64,000 nucleotides of DNA from Ensifer aridi. Lineage in GTDB: Bacteria > Pseudomonadota > Alphaproteobacteria > Rhizobiales > Rhizobiaceae. The stretch lies in assembly GCF_002078505.1 (NCBI RefSeq), contig NZ_LUAV01000032.1, positions 1 through 64,000 on the forward strand. Reading direction: 5' to 3'. The stretch's first letter is position 1. Each line of letters begins with the position of its first letter. The notes beneath the pieces were generated by a model. That model saw only the letters and a list, made by a program, of their open reading frames with translations. It did not search any database and was not told where the DNA came from. Positions 35,099-44,531 of the stretch are shown here, one piece after another. The translations under genes were made by a program, and so were the position numbers.

Positions 35099-37255
35099 AT
35101 GAGCGCCACGCCGTTCGCGGACAGGGCGAGGATCGACGCCTTCGACAAGGTCAGGGGCGCGACGGCCTATGCCGCCGACGTTCCGCTGCCGGGAATGCTG
35201 CATGCAATACTGGTCCCATCCCGTGTGGCGAAGGGACACCTCGCCACGCTTCCGGTCGAGGACGCTATGCGTGTGCCGGGCGTGGTTCGCGTGCTCACGC
35301 CCGACGACTTCCCGCCGCCGCCCGAGCCAGTCCGCTTCCCCAACGCCGACGCACCGCCCACTCTTCATAGAGAGATCGCCTTCCGCGGCCAGCCGGTCGC
35401 GCTTGTCGTTGCCGAAACGCTGGAAGCCGCGATGGAGGGAGCTGAGCACGTGGTCCCGACTTACGAAGAGCAGACCTTTGCGGCGACAAAGCGCAGCGCC
35501 CTCGCGGTTCGGGAGGAGGCGAGGCCAACGGTCTTTGGCGATGCTGAGGCCGCACTGGCGCGGGCTAATGCGACCGTCGACGTCGAATATGAATCGCCAA
35601 CCCAGCATCACAATCCGATCGAGCTGATCTCGACGACCGCTGTATGGGCCGAAGGCCGATTGACCATCTACGAAGGGACCCAGTTCGCCAGTGGGCTCAA
35701 GGAGGTCGTCGCGCGGATCCTGCGGATCGATCCTGGCATCGTGGACGTGAAGAGCCCCACCGTAGGCGGAGCATTCGGACAGAAGGGATGGGTCCAGCAG
35801 CAGACCGCGATCGTCGCACGTGCAGCGATGCTGACAGGGCGACCGGTCAAGCTGGTTACTCCGCGTGGACAGATCTTCCACCTCGCCAAGTTTCGTCCGA
35901 ACAGCACCCACCGCATCCGGCTTGGGGCCGACGCCGACGGGCGAATGATCGCCGCGCACTATGTCTCGGATCAGCAGCAGTCGCGCGGTGGGACCTTTCC
36001 GTCCAACTACCATGCCGGACCGAGCCGATTGTACGGTATTCAGAATTACTATGGTGGCGCTGTGGATTATAGGATCGACACGCAGCCGCCAGGACATATG
36101 CGCGCGCCGCACGAACATCCGGCATGCTTCGCCTTTGAATGCGCGGTGGACGAATTGGCCTACCGCATCGGTGCAGACCCGGTCGAGTTCCGCATCGCCA
36201 ACGATACGCGCGTCGACCCTCAGAACGGCCGAGCACTATCGTCCCGTTACCTGAATGAATGCCTGAGCCGGGGCGCCCAACGCTTTGGCTGGGAGCGACG
36301 GACACCTGAGCCGGGATCGATGCGAGCGTCCGACGGTTCGCTGGTCGGATGGGGTGTGGCGAGCGGCACCTACCCAGCCTTGGTTACGGCGACCGTCGCG
36401 AGCCTTCGGATCAGCGCTGATGGAACGACCCGCTTCGTTACCACGCACCATGAATTCGGACAGGGCATCAAGACCGCGATTGCGGCGGTGCTACTGGACG
36501 GACTGGAGATCGATCCGACCAGGCTCGACATCGTCCTCGGCGACACGACTGCCGCACCCCAGCAGATCACCGCCGGCTCCTGGGGAACCTTCAGCGTGGT
36601 GCCGACCGCGGCACTCGCCGTCGAGCGGATGCGTGCGGCGCTGTCTGAACTGCTCGGCGGCAGACAGGTGTCCGGCAACATCCATCAGCAGCTCGCCGCA
36701 ATCCGCCGCCCTTATCTGACCGTGGACGTTTCGCAGCTCGGACCGGGTCAGGAGGCCGCAGCACTCGAACGGTTGCGCAGAGGACAATATGCGATCGCCG
36801 GCCCGACCTTCCCTGAATTTACCTCGATGAGCTATATCGCCCATTTTATCGAGGTCCGGGTCGAGCCGACCACCCGCCGCATTCGAATGCCGCGCGTGGT
36901 GAGCGTCGCCGATTGCGGGCGCGTGGTCAGCCCGCGCACCGCCGCGAGCCAGGTTCGGGGCGGCGTCATCTGGGCATTCGGCGCCTCGCTGCGCGAGGCG
37001 ACTGAAGTCGACCCGCGCTACGGCGGCTTCCTCAACAATGACCTCGCCGACTATGTGGTGCCGGTAAACGCCGACATCGGTGAGATTGAAGTCGACTTCA
37101 TTAATGAGCCCGATCTGCTGGCGAACAGCGTCGGGGTGAAGGGGCTTGGAGAAGTGGCGATGGTGGGCGCGTCGGCGGCAATCGCCAATGCGATCTTTCA
37201 CGCAACAGGCAAACGGCTGCGAGAGCTGCCGATCCGCATCGAGCACTTGCTCTGA
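35099..37255 (+). CDS. paoC: Molybdenum-binding large subunit, copy 2 (PaoC-like, catalytic Glu present)
   Basis: A 718-residue paralogue of the upstream gene, similar along its whole length (shared start TPFADRAR/GPFSDRAR, SPTQHHNP, LPIRxEHLL). The molybdopterin regions GGAFGQKGWVQQQ and HHEFGQGIK are present, and the catalytic glutamate is kept in GVKGLGEVAMVG (Glu685). This is the likely active aldehyde-oxidising subunit. GGGAGGAACTC precedes the ATG, 10 bp after the previous stop. The pair arose by tandem duplication. No XdhC/PaoD-type insertion chaperone follows. Confidence 0.9.
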   Translation: MSATPFADRARIDAFDKVRGATAYAADVPLPGMLHAILVPSRVAKGHLATLPVEDAMRVPGVVRVLTPDDFPPPPEPVRFPNADAPPTLHREIAFRGQPVALVVAETLEAAMEGAEHVVPTYEEQTFAATKRSALAVREEARPTVFGDAEAALARANATVDVEYESPTQHHNPIELISTTAVWAEGRLTIYEGTQFASGLKEVVARILRIDPGIVDVKSPTVGGAFGQKGWVQQQTAIVARAAMLTGRPVKLVTPRGQIFHLAKFRPNSTHRIRLGADADGRMIAAHYVSDQQQSRGGTFPSNYHAGPSRLYGIQNYYGGAVDYRIDTQPPGHMRAPHEHPACFAFECAVDELAYRIGADPVEFRIANDTRVDPQNGRALSSRYLNECLSRGAQRFGWERRTPEPGSMRASDGSLVGWGVASGTYPALVTATVASLRISADGTTRFVTTHHEFGQGIKTAIAAVLLDGLEIDPTRLDIVLGDTTAAPQQITAGSWGTFSVVPTAALAVERMRAALSELLGGRQVSGNIHQQLAAIRRPYLTVDVSQLGPGQEAAALERLRRGQYAIAGPTFPEFTSMSYIAHFIEVRVEPTTRRIRMPRVVSVADCGRVVSPRTAASQVRGGVIWAFGASLREATEVDPRYGGFLNNDLADYVVPVNADIGEIEVDFINEPDLLANSVGVKGLGEVAMVGASAAIANAIFHATGKRLRELPIRIEHLL

Positions 37256-37290
37256 ACACATGTCTTCGATTCCGATGGCTGCATGTCCGA

Positions 37291-37623
37291 ATGCGCTTTG
37301 ACTGTCCGCCCATCTCATCCTGGCTGCTCGACCACTGCGCCATGGCGCTCTCCGAGGGCGAGGCAGAATCCGAGTTTTCCGGCGCGGTCGCCGATTCCGG
37401 AGTGGGACGCTGGGCAGTGATGGCGGCAATAGAGAAAGCTGTCCCCCGGCCGAGATGCTGTCGGCCGCCCCTCTACGCGCGGTTCCGCTCACGCGAGGAG
37501 CACACTTTCGCGGAGCGCCTGCTTACGTCGGTGCGCTTCAAATTGGGCGGCCATGTCGAGGTCCTTTTGGAGGTCGACCATGAAGTCCCCTGCCCCACTC
37601 CCTATATCACTGGCGACGGCTGA
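37291..37623 (+). pseudogene. gnd: 6-phosphogluconate dehydrogenase C-terminal relic
   Basis: The translated segment ISSWLLDHCAMALSEGEAES, then FSGAVADSGVGRWAVMAAIE and LYARFRSREEHTFAERLL through GGHVE, matches the C-terminal helical domain of decarboxylating 6-phosphogluconate dehydrogenase (compare VSDSGEGRWTVxAAIEEGVPAPVL). The expected PAPVLSAAL is distorted to PRPRCCRPPL, so local frameshifts have occurred. The cofactor domain and start are absent. It lies just downstream of the pao operon and is a leftover of a pentose-phosphate gene. Confidence 0.75.
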
Positions 37624-38178
37624 ACGGTTCCAGGACATCGCCGAGATGGAGGCGGAGACTGCCGCGAGGCCCGCGTTGAACCCCTGAGGGCCAGGATGCT
37701 GGCAGTCCATGTCCTCGATCCCCACACAAAAGAGGAAGACCCGATCTCTGCTGACCGCGACATTAATCGAACCATCGAAGCTTGAGGCATGCATGAGGAA
37801 ACACGACCGAGATCGCGGTCTTTTACCGTGCGAACAGGAGATATCTTCTGGCTCCCTGAGTGCCGTGATTGTTCAAAACATCACGATATATTCATAAACA
37901 TTGCCGCCGTAAGCGAGGTGCAACTGAAATACCGCTGAGCGGCGCCCAAAAACGCAGTATCTTTTCATTATATTCCGGACATCCTCGATGAAGGCGGCGA
38001 AAATTTGACGAACGAAAGTCGTAGAAACTTTAATTATTATTAACGTGACTGGAAGCGTTGCTGGAGATATGCCTTTGGTGAGGCTGAATACTGCCGGCGA
38101 TCGAAGAGATCGCGACGCGACAATATGAGACAGCCCCGACTGGAAGATCAATGCTTCCCAAGTTTAGGAGACGCAAAG
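37624..38178. other. AT-richer stretch with no gene
   Basis: A noticeably AT-richer zone (about 37870-38050, e.g. TTTAATTATTATTAACG) precedes the secreted-protein gene and may hold its promoter. No recognisable coding frame was seen. Confidence 0.4.
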
Positions 38179-38634
38179 ATGCTCTCGCTCATCAAGACAT
38201 CCGCAATCGCGGCCCTCACCCTGTCGTTGGCCGCAGGCAGCGCTTTTGCCGCCGAACACCATGGACACGAGGATCGTGGCATGTCCTCATCCGGCGGCAA
38301 CGGCGCCTACTATCCGGGAATATCCAACGAGGACGACTCTATGCCCCTCGCGGCACCGGTAGACCAAACCACAGCTTCCATCGCGGTGCGCACACCACGG
38401 CTCAGCAACATTCTCGGTGAGCTTCGCGCCGCCAATCACCGCATGGACGTCAAGCGTTCGGAGGGCGAACTCAATGCGGTGGCCTTCAACAGGATGCGGC
38501 GCGAGGAAGCGGACATTCGCGCCCGGGCGGTCCGGGTGGCGGACCTGCACGGTGGCATGATACCGAATCGATCCTATGCGCAACTGCAAAAGGATGTTCG
38601 TCGGCTAGACTGGAATATCGCCCGGTCTACCTGA
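38179..38634 (+). CDS. Small exported protein of unknown function
   Basis: A 151-residue protein with a clear signal peptide (LIKTSAIAALTLSLAAGSAFA, cleavage probably after residue 24) and a His-rich mature N-terminus (AEHHGHEDRGM). The C-terminal half is helical and charged (LGELRAANHRMDVKRSEGEL, RMRREEADIRARAVRVADLHGG). It is a small periplasmic protein; metal binding through the His cluster is possible but unproven. The ATG at 38179 has TAGGAG upstream. It stands alone and is followed by a hairpin. Confidence 0.75.
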   Translation: MLSLIKTSAIAALTLSLAAGSAFAAEHHGHEDRGMSSSGGNGAYYPGISNEDDSMPLAAPVDQTTASIAVRTPRLSNILGELRAANHRMDVKRSEGELNAVAFNRMRREEADIRARAVRVADLHGGMIPNRSYAQLQKDVRRLDWNIARST

Positions 38635-39209
38635 AGACTAGACGCGAGGCGGTCACCCTCCCCGCCAAGCCAGGCTGTTCGACGTAACGGTCCAGCGCCT
38701 CAGAACGCCGCCGCAGCTCAACTGCGGCGGATTTGCTGAACCTCAGTGCCCCCCCGTTCCCTAATGAGCAGCTAATGCTGTGCCTGTTCGTCTATTTTGC
38801 CATGTGCGCAGCTCCGGCCTTGTCCGTCGATGTCTCGGAGTTCTTCACAGAGCCACCTCAAAAGGCCGAGCCGCCCGAGCCTGCAAAAGCAGCCCGATAG
38901 CCCGACGTGCGGCAGCACATGGCTGTCCTCTCCATAGCGTTGCAATTGATACGTTATGCGATCTTTTTAGACCAGAACAAGCAGTGCGCGGGCTCGTGAA
39001 GAACGGCTCCCTTCGACCCCTTAGGAGACCATCCCGCGACAATCTCGAAAGTCCGTTCTGCGCAAGAAAATCGGCTGTACGCGGAGGTGGTCGCTTGTTA
39101 ATTCGCGAGTGAAAAGTGTTCAACACCATGTTGACTCGCACACTCGTGTTGGCACACCGAGCCGGGTCAGGATCGCCTGACCCCAATTCGGCCGGAACAA
39201 CATCGGCCC
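38635..39209. other. Intergenic stretch with no convincing gene
   Basis: Overlapping frames on both strands lack domain character. It contains a 9-bp hairpin at 38708-38730 and otherwise nothing I can assign. Confidence 0.4.
38708..38730 (+). terminator. Perfect 9-bp hairpin after the exported-protein gene
   Basis: CCGCCGCAG and CTGCGGCGG pair around CTCAA, followed by ATTTGC. It lies 74 bp after the stop codon. The T tract is weak. Confidence 0.4.
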
Positions 39210-40688
39210 TTAGAGTTGAATCCAAGCGGTCTTCAAGTCGACACATTTATCGAGCGCGTGAAGCGACTTGTCGTGGCCGTTTCCGGACTGCTTCACACCA
39301 CCGAGGGGTACAGTGTTGTCTGATCCACCATAGGAATTGACGTGAACAACGCCGGCGCGGATGCCCTTGACCATGCGATGCGCGCGAGAAAGGTTCGACG
39401 TCCAGACCGCAGAGGCGAGGCCGTAGTTGGTCGCGTTGGCAATCTGCAGCGCCGACGCTTCGGTCTCGAAGGGAATGATAGACAGGATGGGTCCAAAGAC
39501 CTCTTCCTTCGCGAGGGTCATGTCCGGGCTGACGTCGAACACGGTCGGCTGCATGTAATAGCCGCCGGTCTCCTCGAGAATCCGCTTGCCGCCCGTGCGC
39601 AGCGAAGCGCCCTCGGCGACCGCCTGCTCGACGAAGGCCAGATCCTTTTTGAGCTGGACTTCGCTTGCGATCGCGCCGGCTTCAGTTGAGAGCTCGAGTG
39701 GATCACCGACTTTGATGTTGGCGGCGATCCTCGCTACCGTTTCGGAGAACTCTCCGTAAATCGCTTTTTCCACGAGCAGCCGCGAGCCGGCGATGCAGAC
39801 CTGGCCGGAATTGCGGAAGATGCCATAGGCGGAAACCTTGGCGGCTTGGTCGATATCGGGCGCATCGGCGAAGACGATATTGGGCGACTTACCGCCGAGT
39901 TCGAGATAAATGCGCTTGAGGTTCGAGCGAGCCGAGTATTCCAGTAGGCGACGCCCGACGCCGCCGGAGCCGGTGAAAGCCAGCACGTCTATGTCCATGT
40001 GCAAGCCAATTGCTTCTCCGGTCGTCGCTCCCCTGCCCGTTACGACGTTGAGCACCCCCTCCGGCAGCCCCGCCTCGGCGCAAAGAGCTGCCAGCCGCAA
40101 CAGCGACAGCGATGCACCTTCCGCCGGCTTAAGCACGACGGAGTTGCCCGCCGCAAGTGCCGGCGCGATCTTCCAGGCACCGATCATCATCGGGAAGTTC
40201 CAGGGCACGATCGCCGCGACGACGCCGACCGGCTCGCGATGCACGAGGCCGAGCACGTTCTCTGCGGTCGGCGCAACCTCGCCATAGACCTTGTCGATCG
40301 CCTCGGCATAGTAGCGGAAAGTGGCTGCGGCGCTTCCCGGCTCGGCCTTCAGCGCCATGGAGATCTCGGTGCCATTGTCGCGGACGCCGAGGACTGCGAT
40401 TTCCAAAGCGTTCTTCTCGATAAGTTCGGCAATCCTAAGGAGTACCTTCTTGCGCTCCGCGGGTGCTGCCTTCGACCAGGTACCCTTTTCGAAGGCGGCG
40501 CGCGCCACTTGAACGGCGAGGTCCACATCCTCGGCGCCGGCATCGGCGATGGTCGTGAGCCGGCTGCCGTCGATCGGAGAGATGACGTCAATGACAGCGC
40601 CGCCGATCGGTTCTCGCCATGCGCCGCCGATGAAAAGTGATTGGGGCGCGACAGGCAATGTTCGGAGTTGGTCGATCTTGTCCTGCAT
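39210..40688 (-). CDS. NAD-dependent aldehyde dehydrogenase (gamma-glutamyl-aminobutyraldehyde dehydrogenase-like)
   Basis: A 492-residue ALDH. The catalytic cysteine is in FRNSGQVCIAGSRLLV (~residue 300), the general-base glutamate in YLELGGKSPN and the cofactor loop in FTGSGGVGRRL. It resembles PuuC-type enzymes that oxidise amino-aldehydes to acids. It lies 62 bp downstream of an APC permease on the minus strand and opposite an IclR-led operon with aminotransferases and a kinase, so it probably oxidises an aldehyde made by that pathway. Confidence 0.9.
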   Translation of the reverse strand: MQDKIDQLRTLPVAPQSLFIGGAWREPIGGAVIDVISPIDGSRLTTIADAGAEDVDLAVQVARAAFEKGTWSKAAPAERKKVLLRIAELIEKNALEIAVLGVRDNGTEISMALKAEPGSAAATFRYYAEAIDKVYGEVAPTAENVLGLVHREPVGVVAAIVPWNFPMMIGAWKIAPALAAGNSVVLKPAEGASLSLLRLAALCAEAGLPEGVLNVVTGRGATTGEAIGLHMDIDVLAFTGSGGVGRRLLEYSARSNLKRIYLELGGKSPNIVFADAPDIDQAAKVSAYGIFRNSGQVCIAGSRLLVEKAIYGEFSETVARIAANIKVGDPLELSTEAGAIASEVQLKKDLAFVEQAVAEGASLRTGGKRILEETGGYYMQPTVFDVSPDMTLAKEEVFGPILSIIPFETEASALQIANATNYGLASAVWTSNLSRAHRMVKGIRAGVVHVNSYGGSDNTVPLGGVKQSGNGHDKSLHALDKCVDLKTAWIQL

Positions 40689-40750
40689 GGTCCGGCGTCT
40701 CTTGAGAAAGTATGGCGGGCGAGATGCCCGCCATCATGATCCGATTACTG

Positions 40751-42205
40751 TCAGGCTTCCTGCCCGGCACCCAGCCGTGCAAAGCCCACCACATCGGCAG
40801 ACTTCAAGCGCGCCGCAGCGACGAAGCCGATGAGTGCAGCAACCAGCACGAGGCCCGGCAGCAGCACGGCGAGAAAACCATTGGCGCCGGCGATCGCACC
40901 GAAGTTCACGGCGATATAGTAAACCAGCCCCAGGAGGATCACGCCGGTCGCGACGGGAAGGATCTTGGTCACCAGGATATTGCTTTCGAGGCCCGGGTTG
41001 CGGCCGAAGAAGGCGACGATGGCGAAGGCGGTGAACGCCATGAGCAGGATGATTGCCAACGTGCCGACATTGGTAAGCCAGGAAAAGAGCGCCAGGACCG
41101 GGTCTTGCCCGGTGAAGGCAAAGATCGCCACGACGAGTACGGCGATGACCGTCTGGATCACCGAGCCGACATGCGGGCTCTGGAATTCCTGATGCGTGAC
41201 GCCCACGGATTTCGGCAGCAGGCCTTCGCGGCCGGCCACATAGATGTAGCGCGCGACGCCATTGTGAAAGGCAAGCACACCGGCGAACAGGCTGGTGATG
41301 AAGAGGATGCTCATCACGACGGTGATCCAGTGGCCGACATAGCGCTCGGCGAGGCCGAAGAGGAAGGTCGTCGGATCGGCAAGGCCTTGCAGTTCCGGGA
41401 CGAGCTTGTCGACGCCGGCGCCATTCACCATCAGCCAGGAGGTCAGCATGTAGAAAAGACCGATAGTGAGCACCGAGATATAGGTGGCACGCGGAACCGT
41501 CTTCTGCGGTTCGCGGGCCTCCTCACTGTAGATGGTCGTTGCCTCGAAGCCGATGAAGGCAGCAAAGCAGAAGAGGATGCCGATCGCCGGCGTGCCGCCC
41601 CAGAAGGCGGTCGGCGTGAACGGGGCGGCGGAAAGGCCGCTGTCGCCGCCGGTGAAGAGGATCGCCGCATCGATGACCAGGACGACCAAATATTCAAGGA
41701 CCACCAGCACGGTCAGCACCTTGGCCGAGAGGTCGACGCGGCGATAACCGAACACGGCGACAGCGGCAATACCGATATAGGTCCAGACCCACCAGGGAAG
41801 AACGAGACCGACTTGTTCTGCGAAGAAGCCAGATGTCGCTGCGCCGAACAGGCCGAAAACCCCAATCTGCATCGCATTGTAGGCGAGGATTGCTACGAGT
41901 GCTGCCGCCCCTCCCATGAGGCCGCCGAGGCCTTGTGCGGTATAGGCGTAGAATGCGCCTGCGTTGCGGATGTGGCGGGCCATGGCGACGTAGCCGACCG
42001 AAAAGAGCAGTAGCAGCGCCGTAACCAGCAGAAAGGTCAGCGGAATGCCTGCACCATTGCCGAGCAGCATGGAAAGCGGTACGCCGCCCGCCACTGCCGT
42101 CAGCGGCGCGGCCGCGGAGACCACAAGGAATGTCACGGCGCCGACGCCGAGACTGTTCTTGCGCAGCTGGTTCTGACCTGCGCCGGGTGAGTTGTGAGTA
42201 TCCAT
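40751..42205 (-). CDS. APC-superfamily permease
   Basis: A 484-residue permease with about 12 membrane helices. The N-terminal LGVGAVTFLVVSAAAPLTAVAGG and the GFEATTIYSEEAREPQKTVPRATYIS segment are typical of the APC amino acid/polyamine transporter family. The ATG at 42205 follows AAGGGGAACG; the frame is open further. Together with the ALDH gene it forms an operon divergent from the IclR operon, so it likely imports that pathway's substrate, an amine or amino acid. The shared promoter region carries an inverted repeat. Confidence 0.88.
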   Translation of the reverse strand: MDTHNSPGAGQNQLRKNSLGVGAVTFLVVSAAAPLTAVAGGVPLSMLLGNGAGIPLTFLLVTALLLLFSVGYVAMARHIRNAGAFYAYTAQGLGGLMGGAAALVAILAYNAMQIGVFGLFGAATSGFFAEQVGLVLPWWVWTYIGIAAVAVFGYRRVDLSAKVLTVLVVLEYLVVLVIDAAILFTGGDSGLSAAPFTPTAFWGGTPAIGILFCFAAFIGFEATTIYSEEAREPQKTVPRATYISVLTIGLFYMLTSWLMVNGAGVDKLVPELQGLADPTTFLFGLAERYVGHWITVVMSILFITSLFAGVLAFHNGVARYIYVAGREGLLPKSVGVTHQEFQSPHVGSVIQTVIAVLVVAIFAFTGQDPVLALFSWLTNVGTLAIILLMAFTAFAIVAFFGRNPGLESNILVTKILPVATGVILLGLVYYIAVNFGAIAGANGFLAVLLPGLVLVAALIGFVAAARLKSADVVGFARLGAGQEA

Positions 42206-42338
42206 AAGCGTTCGTTCCCCTTGTTGAACGTATCCGACCATCGCTGCGGAACGCCCGCATGCGACCTCCACCTATTCGGACTGAAGCGGCGCTTCTTGCT
42301 TGTTATTGATCGCGCACCCTTCAGCGCATATGGTTCAA

Positions 42339-42361
42339 TATTTGAACCCATGCTTCAAATA
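42339..42361. promoter_or_regulatory. Putative IclR operator
   Basis: TATTTGAA and TTCAAATA form a perfect inverted repeat with a 7-bp spacer, between the divergent permease and iclR genes and near the middle of the 287-bp gap. Size and position fit a dimeric regulator site. Confidence 0.6.
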
Positions 42362-42492
42362 TAGACTTGCAAACAAACCCCGCGTCTGTCAACTTAATTC
42401 TCATGTTAAGTATCTTGGCGCCGCTGGGAAACGATGCGAAGCGGGCGCAAGCCCGACGTAGCAGCGAAGAAAGGGGCTCAAGAGGAGGAACG

Positions 42493-43278
42493 ATGAGCAC
42501 GATAGGCAAAGCGCTGTCATTGCTGGACACGGTATCTCGACTCGACAAGGAAGCCGGACTGACCGACATCGCCCGTCTGTGCGGACTCGACAAAGCGACG
42601 GCACGCCGCTTTCTGGTAGAGCTGGAGAAGCACGGCTTCGTCGAGCAGGATCCGGAAACCCGCAGATACCGCATTGGATCGGCGCCTGTCCGGCTGGCGC
42701 GGATCCGCGAGGCGCGGTACCCGTTCCTGCGCGTCGCCGTTCCATTCATCAAGGCGCTCGCGGAAGCGTCGACGGAAACGGTGCATCTTTCTGAGTTTTC
42801 CGGCAGCCGTCTGTCCACAATCCATGTCGAGGATTCCCCGCGCGCGCACCGCGTCAACGTAGAGGTCGGCACACTGCTGCCCTTTCATGCAACCGCCTCA
42901 GGTCTCGCCTATCTTGCCTTTTGCCCTCCAGACGAAATCGACGCCGCCCTCTCGAAGCCGCTCGAAAGGGTCACCGAATACACGATCGTCGATCCCGCAG
43001 TGCTGCGCGGCCTTCTTGATGAAACGGTGGCGCGCGGCTTTTCCATAAACCACCAGGGCATCGAGGCCGGCGTCGTGAGCACGGCTGCGCCGATCCGCGC
43101 ACCTGGCGGCCATCCGATCGGCTGCGTCGCGATCGCAGCGCCGATGGTCAGGGCCGACCAGGCGGGACTCATGGAATTCGGTGCGCAAGTAGTCGCCGCG
43201 GCCAACGCAATTTCAGAAAAATACTACGGGTCAGAAAGGCCCGCGGGAACCACTGCGCAAATCAGGAGGACAGGCTGA
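42493..43278 (+). CDS. IclR-family transcriptional regulator
   Basis: A 261-residue IclR regulator: N-terminal winged helix (IGKALSLLDTVSRLDKEAGLTDIARLCGLDKATARRFL, about 3-45) and the effector domain with FHATASGLAYLAF and GFSINHQGIEAGVVSTAAPI. GAGGAGGAACG precedes the ATG. The stop overlaps the next start by one base (TGATG), so it is the first gene of a six-gene operon. It likely senses the pathway substrate and acts at the 42339-42361 repeat. Confidence 0.92.
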   Translation: MSTIGKALSLLDTVSRLDKEAGLTDIARLCGLDKATARRFLVELEKHGFVEQDPETRRYRIGSAPVRLARIREARYPFLRVAVPFIKALAEASTETVHLSEFSGSRLSTIHVEDSPRAHRVNVEVGTLLPFHATASGLAYLAFCPPDEIDAALSKPLERVTEYTIVDPAVLRGLLDETVARGFSINHQGIEAGVVSTAAPIRAPGGHPIGCVAIAAPMVRADQAGLMEFGAQVVAAANAISEKYYGSERPAGTTAQIRRTG

Positions 43279-44531
43279 TGAGCCCTTCGGCGCCTTTGCC
43301 AAGGATAGTCGTCATCGGGACCGGTGACACCAAAAGCGACGAACTGCAGTTCATGGCATCGGTCATCGATGAAGCGGGCGGCCTGCCGGTGATGATCGAC
43401 GTCAGCATTCTGGACGATCCGCCCTATGCACCCGACTACTCTAAATATGACATCGCCAAAGCGGCCGGCACTTCGATCGAGGCGATCATCGCCAGTGGAG
43501 ACGAGAACAGCGCCATGGCCTTGATGGCCAAGGGCGCAGCCACCCTCACCCGCGACCTCTACGATACGGGCCAGATAGACGGCGTCATTATGCTGGGTGG
43601 CACCATGGGAACGGATCTGGCCCTCGACGTTGCCGCGGCCTTGCCACTCGGCGTACCGAAATTCGTCGTCTCGACGATCGCCTACTCCCACCTCATTCCG
43701 CCGGAGCGCATCGCACCCGACCTGATGATGATCCTGTGGGCGGGCGGCCTTTTTGGTCTGAACGGCATCTGCCGGTCCGTCCTGTCGCAGGCCTGCGGCG
43801 CGGTGGTCGGGGCTGCCAAGCATTGTACCAAGCCGAAGAGCGGGCGGCCGCTGATTGGCATGACGTCCCTCGGCTCCTCCTGCCTCAAATACATGAAGTA
43901 TGTCAAACCGGAGCTCGAGAAGCGCGGCTATGACGTCGCCGTCTTTCACTCGACAGGCATGGGCGGGCGCGCATTCGAAGCGATCGCCGGGCAGGACGGC
44001 TTTGCCGCAGTTTTCGACCTCTGCATGCAGGAAGTCAGCAATCACCATTACGGTACCGTCGTGACCTCCGGGGCGGACCGGTTAGAGAACGCCGGACGCG
44101 CCGGCATTCCGCAGATCGTCGCCCCCGGTGCCGTCGACATGGTCGACTTCCAGGCTTGGCAGGACCTGCCGGCGATCTTCGCGGACCGCCCCTACCACGC
44201 CCATAACCGCCTGCTCGGATCAGTCACCAGTTCGCCGGAGGGGCGACGCGAAATTGCCCGGCTTATCGGGCGGAAGCTCGCGACCACCGAGGCGAAGATC
44301 GCCTTCCTGTTGCCGCTCGGCGGCCTGCAGGAATGGGACAAGCCCGACGAGCCGCTCCACGACCCCGCGGGGCTCGATGCCTTCCTGGACGAAATTCGTA
44401 GGGCGTTGCCATCGACCGTCACCCTGCAAGAGGTCGATGCGCACATCAACTCCCTGGCTTTCTCGGAGAAAGCCCTCGAAATTTTCGACAATTGGGTGGC
44501 CGAAGGCGTCGTCCCGGAAGGAAGGCCATGA
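43278..44531 (+). CDS. UPF0261 / Tm-1-like ATP-binding domain protein
   Basis: A 417-residue protein of the UPF0261 (Tm-1-like) family. The N-terminal domain has RIVVIGTGDTKSDELQFM and the glycine-rich MLGGTMGTDLA; the C-terminal domain has GMTSLGSSCLKYMK and HSTGMGGRAFE, the predicted nucleotide-binding loops. The biochemical role in bacteria is not established as far as I know, and this operon offers a context. It overlaps the HAD gene by 4 bp (ATGA). Confidence 0.88.
   Translation: MSPSAPLPRIVVIGTGDTKSDELQFMASVIDEAGGLPVMIDVSILDDPPYAPDYSKYDIAKAAGTSIEAIIASGDENSAMALMAKGAATLTRDLYDTGQIDGVIMLGGTMGTDLALDVAAALPLGVPKFVVSTIAYSHLIPPERIAPDLMMILWAGGLFGLNGICRSVLSQACGAVVGAAKHCTKPKSGRPLIGMTSLGSSCLKYMKYVKPELEKRGYDVAVFHSTGMGGRAFEAIAGQDGFAAVFDLCMQEVSNHHYGTVVTSGADRLENAGRAGIPQIVAPGAVDMVDFQAWQDLPAIFADRPYHAHNRLLGSVTSSPEGRREIARLIGRKLATTEAKIAFLLPLGGLQEWDKPDEPLHDPAGLDAFLDEIRRALPSTVTLQEVDAHINSLAFSEKALEIFDNWVAEGVVPEGRP

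Noticed and set aside
34970-36118. 382-codon minus-strand frame
   Set aside because: Antisense to the two molybdenum large-subunit genes.
37489-37794. 101-codon minus-strand frame
   Set aside because: Its C-terminal half is antisense to the gnd relic and the rest has no recognisable features.
40712-42013. 433-codon plus-strand frame
   Set aside because: Antisense to the APC permease.
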